This document shows positions 1 through 6,618 of a DNA stretch of 12,975 nt, piece after piece. Below the pieces are notes generated by a model. The model saw only the letters and a program-made list of their open reading frames with translations, searched no databases and had not been told where the DNA came from. The stretch is taken from the NCBI GenBank assembly GCA_021325695.1, contig JAJTCR010000007.1, forward strand, positions 1 through 12,975. The letters run 5' to 3'. The DNA is from Steroidobacteraceae bacterium (lineage in GTDB: Bacteria > Pseudomonadota > Gammaproteobacteria > Steroidobacterales > Steroidobacteraceae). The position numbers were made by a program, and so were the translations under genes. Numbering within the stretch: position 1 is the stretch's first letter; each line of letters opens with the position of its first letter.

Positions 1-743
1 GGATCGACCAGGCAAAGGCCGCGCAGGCCGAAGCCGAGCGACGGCTCGCTGATCTCGAGGCAGGTCCGCGGCGCCGAGAGATCGACGAGGCCCGCGCCAC
101 GCTCGCGGGGACGGAGAGCGCGCTGCAGACCGACGTCGCCGAGTACGAGCGCGTGCGTTCGCTGGTCGAGCGCAAGCTGCTGAGCGCGTCGGAGCTCGAC
201 CGTGCTCGCGCCCGCCGCGACAACTCCGGGGCCGCACGCGACGCCGCGCGTGCGCAGCTCGAATTGCTGCGGCAGGGGACGCGCACCGAGCAGATCGCCG
301 AGGCACGCGCGGCCGTCGCCCGCACACGCGCGGCGCTCGCGGAAGTGCAGACCGTGGTTGACCGCTACGCCGTGCGGGCACCGCGCGCGGCCACGGTGGA
401 GGCCTTGCCGTACGAACTCGGGGAGCGTCCGTCGCCGGGTCGGCCAGTCGCCATCCTGCTGGGCGACGGCGCGCCGTACGCACGCGTGTACGTGCCGGAA
501 CCGTTGCGCGGCCGCGTCCGGGCCGGCAGCAAAGTCGAGCTGACCGTCGACGGCGAGCAGCGGCGCTATGCGGGCACCGTGCGCTTTGTCTCGGCCGAAG
601 CCGCCTTCACACCGTACTACGCACTGACGCAGAAGGACCGCTCGCGACTTGCGTACGTCGCCGAAATCGACCTCGTCGAGGCCGTGGCCGCCGACCTGCC
701 GACCGGTCTGCCGGTGCAGGTGCTCGTTCCCGGCGCTCGCTGA
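1..743 (+). CDS. HlyD/YbhG-type periplasmic adaptor (membrane fusion) protein of an ABC exporter, 5'-truncated
   Basis: The reading frame is open from base 3 to the TGA at 741-743, so about 246 C-terminal residues are visible and the start lies off the window. An internal GTG at 153 is not the real start, because the same coiled-coil composition continues upstream of it. The first ~115 visible residues are rich in Ala, Arg, Glu and Gln and look like the alpha-helical hairpin of a membrane fusion protein. A lipoyl/beta-barrel part follows (YAVRAPRAATVEAL, then VYVPEPLRGRVRAGSKVEL). The stretch AEAAFTPYYALTQKDRSRL resembles the YbhG/HlyD subfamily as I recall it. Such adaptors bridge an inner-membrane pump to an outer-membrane channel in the periplasm. 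The ABC ATPase starts 3 bp after this stop, so the two are surely in one operon. The exported substrate cannot be read from the sequence. Confidence 0.9.
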   Translation, partial: IDQAKAAQAEAERRLADLEAGPRRREIDEARATLAGTESALQTDVAEYERVRSLVERKLLSASELDRARARRDNSGAARDAARAQLELLRQGTRTEQIAEARAAVARTRAALAEVQTVVDRYAVRAPRAATVEALPYELGERPSPGRPVAILLGDGAPYARVYVPEPLRGRVRAGSKVELTVDGEQRRYAGTVRFVSAEAAFTPYYALTQKDRSRLAYVAEIDLVEAVAADLPTGLPVQVLVPGAR

Positions 744-746
744 CCC

Positions 747-1718
747 ATGGCGACACACCCGGGCGCCGTGCTCACACCCGCGATCGTCGCACGGGGGCTC
801 ACGCGACGCTTCGGGCGCGTGACCGCGGTGGACGGCATCGACCTCGAGATCCCACGCGCGCGGATCTACGGCTTCCTGGGCCCGAACGGGTCCGGCAAGT
901 CGACGACCATCCGCATGCTGTGCGGCCTGCTGCACCCGAGCGCAGGCACGGTGCAGGTCCTCGGCCACGAGATGCCGCGCGACGCCGAGCGACTGCGGCC
1001 GCGACTCGGGTACATGACGCAGAAGTTCTCGCTCTGGGACGACCTGACCGTCGCCGAGAACCTCGACTTCATGGCGAGGGTCTTCGACCTGGACCGGCAT
1101 CGCCGGCGATCGCGGTTCGAGGCGGTCACCGACGAGTACCACCTCGCGCCGCTCCTGCAGCAGCGCGCCGGCACCCTGAGCGGCGGCCAGCGCCAGCGAC
1201 TCGCACTCGCCGCCGCGACGCTGCACGAACCCGAGCTGCTCATGCTCGACGAGCCCACGAGCGCGGTGGACCCGCAGAGCCGTCGCGACTTCTGGGAAAG
1301 CCTGTTCGCGCTGGTCGCCCGTGGCGTCACGATCCTCGTCTCGACGCATTACATGGACGAGGCGGAGCGTTGTCACGAGCTTGCGATCCTTGCCGACGGC
1401 AGGATCGTCGCCCAGGGCGCGCCGAAACGGCTGATGGGCACGATCCCGGCACGCGTGGTCGAGATCGAGGCCGAGGACACCGTGCAGGCGCGAGCGGTGT
1501 TGCTCGAGGATGACGCGGTGCTGAGCGTCGCGCAGCTCGGCACGCGCCTGCACGTGCTGTTGCGGCCGGACACGCCACGACCGGCCGAGCGCTGCGCCGA
1601 CCGGTTGCACGATGCGGGCGTCGCCGCGCGGTCGACCGTCGTCGGTGCGAGCCTCGAGGACGTCTTCGTGGCCGCGACCGGGTTCAAGCTGACGTCGCAC
1701 GTCGCGGCGGCCGACTAG
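747..1718 (+). CDS. ABC exporter ATP-binding protein
   Basis: A 323-residue ATPase of the CcmA/DrrA-like group that energises ABC-2 permeases at the cytoplasmic face of the inner membrane. All nucleotide-binding motifs are intact: Walker A GPNGSGKST at residues 45-53, Q-loop Gln92, signature LSGGQ at 144-148, Walker B LLMLDEP at 164-170 and the switch His201 (STHYMDEAE). There is one ATPase domain, so a dimer is expected. E. coli YbhF, by contrast, carries two fused ATPase domains, as I recall. The ~100 residues after the ATPase core (from about 215) form the usual C-terminal regulatory extension of this group. The ATG lies 3 bp after the adaptor stop, and the permease follows after 17 bp. 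The assignment to an exporter is firm. The substrate is unknown; drug or small hydrophobic efflux is only the family-level expectation. Confidence 0.95.
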   Translation: MATHPGAVLTPAIVARGLTRRFGRVTAVDGIDLEIPRARIYGFLGPNGSGKSTTIRMLCGLLHPSAGTVQVLGHEMPRDAERLRPRLGYMTQKFSLWDDLTVAENLDFMARVFDLDRHRRRSRFEAVTDEYHLAPLLQQRAGTLSGGQRQRLALAAATLHEPELLMLDEPTSAVDPQSRRDFWESLFALVARGVTILVSTHYMDEAERCHELAILADGRIVAQGAPKRLMGTIPARVVEIEAEDTVQARAVLLEDDAVLSVAQLGTRLHVLLRPDTPRPAERCADRLHDAGVAARSTVVGASLEDVFVAATGFKLTSHVAAAD

Positions 1719-1735
1719 CGGGGGACGTCGGGGTC

Positions 1736-2827
1736 ATGCTGCAGCGGCTGTTCGCCATCATGAACAAGGAGGTCCGCCAGCTCGCGCGTGATCGCCTCAC
1801 GTTCGGCATGATCGTCGGCATTCCGCTGTTGCAGATGCTGCTGTTCGGCTATGCGATCAACTTCGACGTCCGCGACATCCGCGGCGCCGTCGTCGACGAG
1901 GCGCGCACGAGCCACTCGCGCGCGCTGGTCGCCGACCTGCAGGCGAGCGGGGTGGTGCGGTTCGCCGCGCCGAGCGCAAGCGTGTCAGAGCTGCGCCGGC
2001 GCCTCGACGCCGGGGAGGTCAGCGTCGGGGTGGTGATCCCGCGCGATTTCGAGCGCCGCCGGCTCGGCGCCGACCGCGCGGTGGTCCAGATCCTGGTGGA
2101 CGGCTCCGAACCGATGATCGACAGCGTTGCGCGCGGGTTGGTGCAGATGCCGCTGCCGGCGCGGGACGGCGAGTATCGCTCACGTGTGCCGGTGTTCGAG
2201 GTGCTCACCGAGTACAACCCGGAGCGGCGGACGGCGGTGCAGGTCGTGCCGGCGCTGATCGGCGTGATCCTCAACATGACGATGGTGATCTTCACCTCGG
2301 TGGCGATCGTGCGCGAGCGCGAACGCGGCAACCTGGAGCTCCTGATCACGACGCCGATCCGGTCCTGGGAACTCATGGCCGGCAAGCTGGCGCCGTACGT
2401 CGTCATCGGCCTGATCCAGACCACGCTCGTGCTCGTCGTCGGCGCGTACGCGTTCGACGTGCCGATCAACGGCAGCCTGCTCGACCTCTACCTCGCCGCC
2501 GCGCTGTTCATCGCCGCGACGTTGACGCTCGGCCTCGTGATCTCGACGCTGGTGAAGTCGCAGATGCAGGCGTTCCAGCTGTCGTTCATGACCCTCCTGC
2601 CCTCGATCCTGCTGTCCGGGTTCGTCTTCCCGTTCGACGGCATGCCGAAGCCCGCCCAGTGGATCGCGCAGGTGCTGCCGCTCACGCACTTCGTCGAAAT
2701 GATCCGCGGCGTCCTGCTGCGCGGTGCGCCGCTGACCGAAATGGGCATGCCTGCGGCCAAGCTCGCACTGTTCCTCGCGGTGACGCTCGCGATCGCCACG
2801 CTGCGCTTCCACAAGCGCCTGGATTAG
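1736..2827 (+). CDS. ABC-2 type permease (YbhS/YhhJ-like) of the exporter
   Basis: A 363-residue inner-membrane permease. A cytoplasmic N-terminus leads into one membrane segment (about residues 22-42), then a soluble periplasmic domain (about 45-165). Five further hydrophobic segments follow at about 170-193, 218-240, 250-272, 283-300 and 340-356. The cytoplasmic loop RERERGNLELLITTPI (193-208) is the conserved ABC-2 coupling motif, and LLSGFVFPFDGMPKPAQW (292-309) is the typical penultimate-helix motif. The ATG at 1736 lies 17 bp after the ATPase stop, behind G-rich sequence. Only one permease gene is present, so it probably forms a homodimer, whereas the E. coli ybh system has two permeases (YbhS, YbhR). 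The gene ends with TAG and faces phaC across a 35-bp gap in which I see no clear terminator hairpin. Confidence 0.94.
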   Translation: MLQRLFAIMNKEVRQLARDRLTFGMIVGIPLLQMLLFGYAINFDVRDIRGAVVDEARTSHSRALVADLQASGVVRFAAPSASVSELRRRLDAGEVSVGVVIPRDFERRRLGADRAVVQILVDGSEPMIDSVARGLVQMPLPARDGEYRSRVPVFEVLTEYNPERRTAVQVVPALIGVILNMTMVIFTSVAIVRERERGNLELLITTPIRSWELMAGKLAPYVVIGLIQTTLVLVVGAYAFDVPINGSLLDLYLAAALFIAATLTLGLVISTLVKSQMQAFQLSFMTLLPSILLSGFVFPFDGMPKPAQWIAQVLPLTHFVEMIRGVLLRGAPLTEMGMPAAKLALFLAVTLAIATLRFHKRLD

Positions 2828-2862
2828 TCAGGACGGCTGCCAGCGCCCGCAAGGGTCGAGCG

Positions 2863-4632
2863 TCATTTCGCCATCACGTATTCGCCGGGCGCGTCGGCGA
2901 TCGGCTTGAGCCCCTTCTGCGCGGCGCCCATCCTGGGTGGCGCCACTTTCGTCGGGCTGGAGTGTCCGGCGAGCCATGCCGCGAACGTGGGCCACCACGA
3001 GCCCTGCGCCGGCTCCACCTGCTGCAGATACCGTTCGGCCGACGGCAGCCGCGCGCCGGCCTTCATCGTCAGCACGCGGTGCCGGCGCTTGGGATGCTGG
3101 GGCCCGCTGATGATGCCCGCGTTGTGGCCGCCGCTGGTCAGGCAGAACGTGTACTCCTTCGAGCGGACCAGCTTGCCGACCTTGTAGACCGACTTCCACG
3201 GCGCGACGTGATCGGTCTCGGTGCCGACGACGAACATGGGCGCGTCGATCGCCGCGAGGTCGACCGTGTCGCCCATCGCGACGTAGCGCCCTTCGGCGAG
3301 GTCGTTTTTCAGGTAGAGCTGGTGCAGGTAGTCGGTGTGCATCCGGTATGCCATGCGCGTGCCGTCCGCGTTCCACGACATCAGGTCGTTGACGCCGAGC
3401 CGCTCGCCCTTCAGGTACGACTGGACCGAGGGCGCCCACAACAGGTCGTACGTGCGCAGCAACTGGAACGCGCCCCCCATCTGCCGGCTCTCGAGCACGC
3501 CGTTCTTCCACATCAGCGCTTCGAGCATCGCGAGCTGTGCGGGGCTCACGAAGACCGACAGTTCGCCCGGCTCGCTGAAGTCCGTCTGTGCGGCGAACAG
3601 CGTCACGGTGGCGAGCCGGCCGTCGCCGCGCTGGGCGAGCGCGGCCGCCGCGATCGAAAGCAGCGTGCCGCCGATGCAATAACCGACCCCGTGGACCTTG
3701 CGCTTCGGCTGAACTTGCCCGATCGCGTCGAGCGCCGCGAGCACGCCGAGCGAAAGGTAATCGTCCATCGCGACGTCCCGGTCCTCGGCCGTCGGGTTCT
3801 TCCACGAAATCATGAAGACCGTGTGACCCATGTCGGTCAGGTACTTCACCAGTGAATTCTTCGGCGACAGGTCGAGGATGTAGTACTTCATGATCCACGC
3901 GGGCACGATCAGGATCGGCTCGGCGTAGACCTTCGCGGTCGTGGGCGAGTACTGGATCAGTTCCATCAGCGAGTTGCGCAGGATCACCTTGCCGGGGCTG
4001 ACGGCGGTGTGCTCGCCGACGACGTAGTTCTCGACCCCGGCGGGGCCCTGCCCCTTGAACGCGCGCTGCACGTCTTCGGCCAGGTTCCTGGCACCGCGCA
4101 GCAGGTTCTGGCCCCGCTCCTCCCGCGTCTGCGCGATCAGGCGCGGGTTGGTCGGCAGGTAGTTGTCGGGCGCCAGCAATTCGAGCCCCTCGCGCACCGT
4201 GAAGCCGGCAACGTACTCGGCGTCAGGGTTCGCACCGGGCACGTTGCGCACGGCTTCCCGCGCGAGTTCCGCGCCCGCCACGAACGTCTGCGCCAGCACG
4301 TTGAACGGAAACCTCGCCCACGCCGGGTCGGCGAAGCGTTGCGCATACGGCGTACCCGTCACCTGCGGCGCCACCGGCTCGCGACCGGCTCGCACGGCCT
4401 CGCCCGCAAACTGCGCGAGCGCGACCGAGTGGCGGATGGCGTGCTGCGCCAGCTCGAGCTGCCGGCCCGGCGCGAGCGCCAACCGCGACAGCACGTTGAG
4501 CCACGCGCCGCCGAAGGCCTGTGGCGACATGCCGCCGGTCCACTGGCCGATCGCCGCCAACAGGTCGCGGGAAGTGTCGTCGGAAATCGGTGAACGGCCC
4601 CGCTGTGACGGGCGTCCGGTGTTGTCGTTCAT
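2863..4632 (-). CDS. phaC: Class I poly(3-hydroxyalkanoate) synthase
   Basis: A 589-residue PHA synthase that polymerises (R)-3-hydroxyacyl-CoA into storage granules and releases CoA. The lipase-like box GYCIGG (317-322) holds the nucleophile Cys319. The acid is Asp474 in GTETDHVAPW (470-479) and the base is His503 in SGGHNAGIISGP (500-511). The triad is therefore complete. Length and N-terminal domain (about 30-210) fit class I, the type that usually needs no PhaE or PhaR subunit. The start is ATG at 4630-4632, preceded by only a weak purine run (GAGAGA). It lies 30 bp downstream of the ferredoxin reductase stop on the same strand, which suggests co-transcription. None of phaA, phaB, a phasin or a depolymerase is in the window, so monomer supply must be encoded elsewhere. 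The alternative of a PhaC-like hydrolase is unlikely given the Cys nucleophile. Confidence 0.97.
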   Translation of the reverse strand: MNDNTGRPSQRGRSPISDDTSRDLLAAIGQWTGGMSPQAFGGAWLNVLSRLALAPGRQLELAQHAIRHSVALAQFAGEAVRAGREPVAPQVTGTPYAQRFADPAWARFPFNVLAQTFVAGAELAREAVRNVPGANPDAEYVAGFTVREGLELLAPDNYLPTNPRLIAQTREERGQNLLRGARNLAEDVQRAFKGQGPAGVENYVVGEHTAVSPGKVILRNSLMELIQYSPTTAKVYAEPILIVPAWIMKYYILDLSPKNSLVKYLTDMGHTVFMISWKNPTAEDRDVAMDDYLSLGVLAALDAIGQVQPKRKVHGVGYCIGGTLLSIAAAALAQRGDGRLATVTLFAAQTDFSEPGELSVFVSPAQLAMLEALMWKNGVLESRQMGGAFQLLRTYDLLWAPSVQSYLKGERLGVNDLMSWNADGTRMAYRMHTDYLHQLYLKNDLAEGRYVAMGDTVDLAAIDAPMFVVGTETDHVAPWKSVYKVGKLVRSKEYTFCLTSGGHNAGIISGPQHPKRRHRVLTMKAGARLPSAERYLQQVEPAQGSWWPTFAAWLAGHSSPTKVAPPRMGAAQKGLKPIADAPGEYVMAK

Positions 4633-4662
4633 GGCAAGTCTCTCGGTAGGGCGAAAACCGGC

Positions 4663-5880
4663 TCAGAGCGTCTTGAGGTCGACCTCGGTGTCCGCGAGCT
4701 TCGCGGGATCGGGGCGTTTGCGCTCGGCAATCCACTTCTTGCCGGTCATGAAGTCCTTGGGACTGTTGACAGCATCCACCGCCAGCAACTCGCCTTGCGC
4801 GAGGTAGTACAGCGCGAACTTGCCCCCCTCGGGCGCGCCGCGGATCACTGTCTCGTCGTAGCCGGACGACAGCCCGGCAATCTGCAGCTTGAGGTCATAC
4901 TGGTCCGACCAGAACCACGGCACGTGTTCGTGTCGTGCGGGCTTGCCGCAGATGTTCATCGCGGCCGTCTTCGCCTGTTCGACGGCGTTGTCGACCGACT
5001 CGAGCCGCAGCCGGCGTTCGTAGCGCAGGCTCGGATGGCTGGTGCAGTCGCCCGCCGCATAGATGTTCGGGTCGCTGGTCTGGCAGTGTTCGTCGACCGA
5101 AATGCCGTTGTCACACTTGAGCCCGGCCGATGCCGGCAAGGCTGTCTCCGGCAGGATGCCGACGCCGACGACGACCAGGTCGCACGCGAATTCATCGTCG
5201 CCGCAGACGACCGCCCGCACACGCCCGTCCTCGGTCCCGGCGAACGCACTGACGCACATGTTGCAAAGCACGCGCACGCCTTCGCGTTCGTGGCGACCGC
5301 GATAGAACTCGGAGATTTCCGGCGCCACGACCCGGTTCATCGGTCGGTCCGCCATTTCGAGCACGGTCACCTCGAGCCCGAGGTGTCGCGCCGAGGCGGC
5401 GGTTTCCAGCCCGATGTAACCGGCGCCCACGACGACGAGCCGCTGCGCCCCACCGAGTCCGCCACGAATGCCGTCCACGTCGGCCATCGTGCGCAGGTAG
5501 TGGATGCCGCGCAGGTCCTTGCCCGGCACGTCGAGCAGCCGATTGCGACTGCCGATGCAGAGCAGCAGCTTGTCGTAGCGAAGCTCCTGGCCGTCGCCGA
5601 GTCGCAGGCGCTGGTCCGTGCGGTCGATCGCGGTCACGCGTACGCCGAGTTTCACCTCGACGTGATGCTGCTCGTAGAAATGGGGGCTGCGCAGCAGCAG
5701 GCGTTCGCGCTCGAGTTCGCCGGACAGGTATTTCTTCGAGAGCGGCGGGCGGTTGTACGGCAGGAACGCTTCGTCGCCGATCAGCACGATGCGCCCGGTG
5801 TGACCCTCGCGCCGCAGCGTGTCGATCGCCTGCACCGCGGCGTGGCTCGCGCCGACGATCACCACTGTTTGGTCCGTCAT
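4663..5880 (-). CDS. FAD-dependent ferredoxin/rubredoxin--NAD(P) reductase
   Basis: A 405-residue flavoprotein of the ferredoxin-reductase family (rubredoxin reductase, rhodocoxin reductase and dioxygenase reductase types). It passes electrons from NAD(P)H through FAD to a small iron-sulfur protein. The N-terminal FAD site is VVIVGASHAAVQA (6-18), followed by the family motif PYNRPPLSK (41-49). The NAD(P) site is VVVGAGYIGLE (149-159), with the acidic residue Glu175 at the end of the second strand, which favours NADH. The second FAD motif is IYAAGDC (273-279), and the reductase C-terminal domain carries VPWFWSDQYDLKLQIAG (320-336). The frame is open 156 codons further upstream, but the protein clearly begins with MTDQTVVIVG at 5880, behind GGGAACG. 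It sits 30 bp upstream of phaC. Its partner may be the [2Fe-2S] ferredoxin at 6619, although that gene is on the other strand. Confidence 0.93.
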   Translation of the reverse strand: MTDQTVVIVGASHAAVQAIDTLRREGHTGRIVLIGDEAFLPYNRPPLSKKYLSGELERERLLLRSPHFYEQHHVEVKLGVRVTAIDRTDQRLRLGDGQELRYDKLLLCIGSRNRLLDVPGKDLRGIHYLRTMADVDGIRGGLGGAQRLVVVGAGYIGLETAASARHLGLEVTVLEMADRPMNRVVAPEISEFYRGRHEREGVRVLCNMCVSAFAGTEDGRVRAVVCGDDEFACDLVVVGVGILPETALPASAGLKCDNGISVDEHCQTSDPNIYAAGDCTSHPSLRYERRLRLESVDNAVEQAKTAAMNICGKPARHEHVPWFWSDQYDLKLQIAGLSSGYDETVIRGAPEGGKFALYYLAQGELLAVDAVNSPKDFMTGKKWIAERKRPDPAKLADTEVDLKTL

Positions 5881-5993
5881 CCCGATTACGTTCCCACGCT
5901 GACCCGATCCTATGATGCCGCAAAGCAACAAACGCAGGCGAATCGCGAAGATGCGCGACACCCGGACGATGGCTATGCTTGCCGGATGCGAGC

Positions 5994-6010
5994 CGCACCA
6001 GCCGTGGGCA
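5994..6010. promoter_or_regulatory. Candidate NtrC-binding dyad A (distal)
   Basis: The sequence CGCACCAGCCGTGGGCA matches the enteric NtrC consensus TGCACCA-N3-TGGTGCA at 10 of 14 arm positions: 6 of 7 in the left arm and 4 of 7 in the right. Its centre (6002) is 31 bp from the centre of dyad B, about three helical turns, so bound dimers would lie on the same face of the DNA. That is close to the known spacing of the paired glnA enhancer sites in E. coli. Relative to the predicted start at 6109 it is centred near -107. It is weaker than dyad B and is accepted mainly because of the spacing. Confidence 0.5.
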
Positions 6011-6024
6011 GTGCCGGTGGGCTG

Positions 6025-6041
6025 CGCTCCATCGTGGTGCG
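6025..6041. promoter_or_regulatory. Candidate NtrC-binding dyad B (proximal)
   Basis: The sequence CGCTCCATCGTGGTGCG matches TGCACCA-N3-TGGTGCA at 11 of 14 arm positions with exactly the right 3-bp spacer (left arm 5 of 7, right arm 6 of 7). Its centre is near -76 relative to the predicted sigma-54 start and about 51 bp upstream of the -24 element, a normal position for a sigma-54 activator. The neighbouring P-II gene is a classic NtrC target in proteobacteria, which supports the reading. Confidence 0.62.
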
Positions 6042-6081
6042 CGACGCTCGAACAAAGCACGCCGTTCCGCGCCGGGAAGGG

Positions 6082-6098
6082 TCGGCACGGAACCTGCA
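6082..6098 (+). promoter_or_regulatory. Sigma-54 (RpoN) promoter for the P-II gene
   Basis: The sequence TCGGCACGGAACCTGCA fits the sigma-54 consensus YTGGCACGRNNNTTGCW with two mismatches. It keeps the invariant GG (6084-6085) and GC (6096-6097) exactly 10 bp apart. It reads toward the P-II gene, with a predicted start near 6109. With the two dyads upstream it makes a complete nitrogen-regulated promoter layout: enhancer pair, spacer, then -24/-12. Confidence 0.75.
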
Positions 6099-6220
6099 TC
6101 GACGGCCCGAGGCCCCCGGGGTGGGGGAGGCGCTGCGGCGACGGTCGTTTCGGTTTCCACGCACTGGGGGCCACGTCCCGCCGCCGGACAATGATCGAAA
6201 GAACGAGGAGCCTTAAGCCC

Positions 6221-6559
6221 ATGAAGCTGATCAGCGCAATCATCAAGCCCTTCAAGCTGGACGACGTTCGGGCAGCCCTGTCCGAACTGGGGGTCTCCGG
6301 CATGACCGTGACGGAGGTGAAGGGCTTCGGGCGCCAACGCGGGCACACCGAGCTCTATCGCGGCGCGGAATACGTCGTCGACTTCGTGCCGAAGACCCGC
6401 ATCGAGGTGGCGGTCAAGGAGTCGCTGGTCGACCAGGTGATCGAGGCCATCGTGGGCGCCGCGCGCACCGGCAAGGTCGGGGACGGCAAGATCTTCGTGA
6501 CCTCCCTCGAGCGCGCGATCCGGATCCGCACCGGCGAGGCGGACGACCAGGCGCTCTGA
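6221..6559 (+). CDS. glnK: P-II family nitrogen regulatory protein
   Basis: A 112-residue P-II signal protein, the standard length. It reports glutamine, 2-oxoglutarate and ATP/ADP status to targets such as AmtB, the NtrB kinase and GlnE. It opens with MKLISAIIKPFKLDDVR. The T-loop GFGRQRGHTELYRGAEY contains the uridylylation target Tyr51. The nucleotide-binding loop TGKVGDGKIFV and the C-terminal signature RIRTGEADDQAL are intact. The start is set by the family N-terminus and by AGGAG at 6206-6210, although the frame is open upstream with an in-frame ATG at 6191. glnK and glnB are hard to tell apart: Leu3 and the predicted sigma-54/NtrC promoter favour glnK, while Asp54 is also found in GlnB. 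No amtB or glnA is next to it. A ferredoxin gene follows after 59 bp. Confidence 0.96.
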   Translation: MKLISAIIKPFKLDDVRAALSELGVSGMTVTEVKGFGRQRGHTELYRGAEYVVDFVPKTRIEVAVKESLVDQVIEAIVGAARTGKVGDGKIFVTSLERAIRIRTGEADDQAL

Positions 6560-6584
6560 CGCCTCCGTTCGCGGCGGGTTAGCA

Positions 6585-6610
6585 TCGGTTCCGCACGCCG
6601 CTGGAACCGA
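6585..6610. repeat. Inverted repeat in the leader of the ferredoxin gene
   Basis: The arms TCGGTTCC (6585-6592) and GGAACCGA (6603-6610) are a perfect 8-bp inverted repeat around a 10-nt loop. It ends 8 nt before the ferredoxin ATG and lies 25 bp after the P-II stop. The right arm holds the only purine-rich ribosome-binding candidate (GGAA), so the hairpin could hide it. No T-run follows, so it is not a normal intrinsic terminator. It could equally be an operator. Confidence 0.45.
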
Positions 6611-6618
6611 GCCCCGCC

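Larger units (their letters stand above)
5881..6220. promoter_or_regulatory. Divergent control region between the reductase-phaC pair and the P-II gene
   Basis: This 340-bp stretch has no convincing gene. The open frames crossing it are upstream extensions of the P-II and reductase frames and antisense shadows. It holds two NtrC-like dyads and a sigma-54 promoter read rightward toward the P-II gene, each listed separately. From the predicted transcript start near 6109, the P-II mRNA would have a leader of about 112 nt. That leader contains a G-run cluster at 6118-6130 (GGGGTGGGGGAGG). For the leftward genes I find only a weak candidate -10 (TAGGAT, reading the minus strand, around 5908-5913) without a convincing -35. 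How reductase-phaC is started therefore remains open. Confidence 0.75.

Noticed and set aside
153..743. Start of the adaptor gene at GTG 153
   Set aside because: The same frame stays open to the window edge with continuing coiled-coil composition, so this is an internal codon of a truncated gene.
2828..2862. Terminator between the ABC permease and phaC
   Set aside because: Only short, weak pairings such as GCTG/CAGC and no T-run; not supportable as an intrinsic terminator.
2659..3855. 398-codon + strand frame running from the permease end across phaC
   Set aside because: It spans the ends of two convergent real genes in another frame and shows no motif; phaC on the minus strand has its full catalytic triad.
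5971..5987. Second sigma-54 promoter at GGCTATGCTTGC
   Set aside because: The GG and GC are 8 bp apart instead of 10, so it cannot be a functional -24/-12 element.
4795..6216. 473-codon open frame on the + strand antisense to the reductase
   Set aside because: Third-position G+C bias leaves antisense frames open here. The translation is compositionally odd (His, Arg, Asp rich) with no domain, while the minus strand encodes an intact flavoprotein.
5912..6220. Possible 103-residue N-terminal extension of the P-II protein
   Set aside because: The extension has no family similarity, P-II proteins begin at MKL, and an AGGAG site precedes ATG 6221. The region carries promoter elements instead.
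5881..6348. Possible 156-residue N-terminal extension of the ferredoxin reductase
   Set aside because: It would run antisense through the P-II start and promoter; the FAD-binding strand begins right after the ATG at 5880, as in the family.
6557..6585. Sigma-70 promoter (CTGACG, 18 bp, TAGCAT) for the ferredoxin gene
   Set aside because: Both hexamers match only 4 of 6 and the -35 overlaps the P-II stop codon; too weak to list as a feature.
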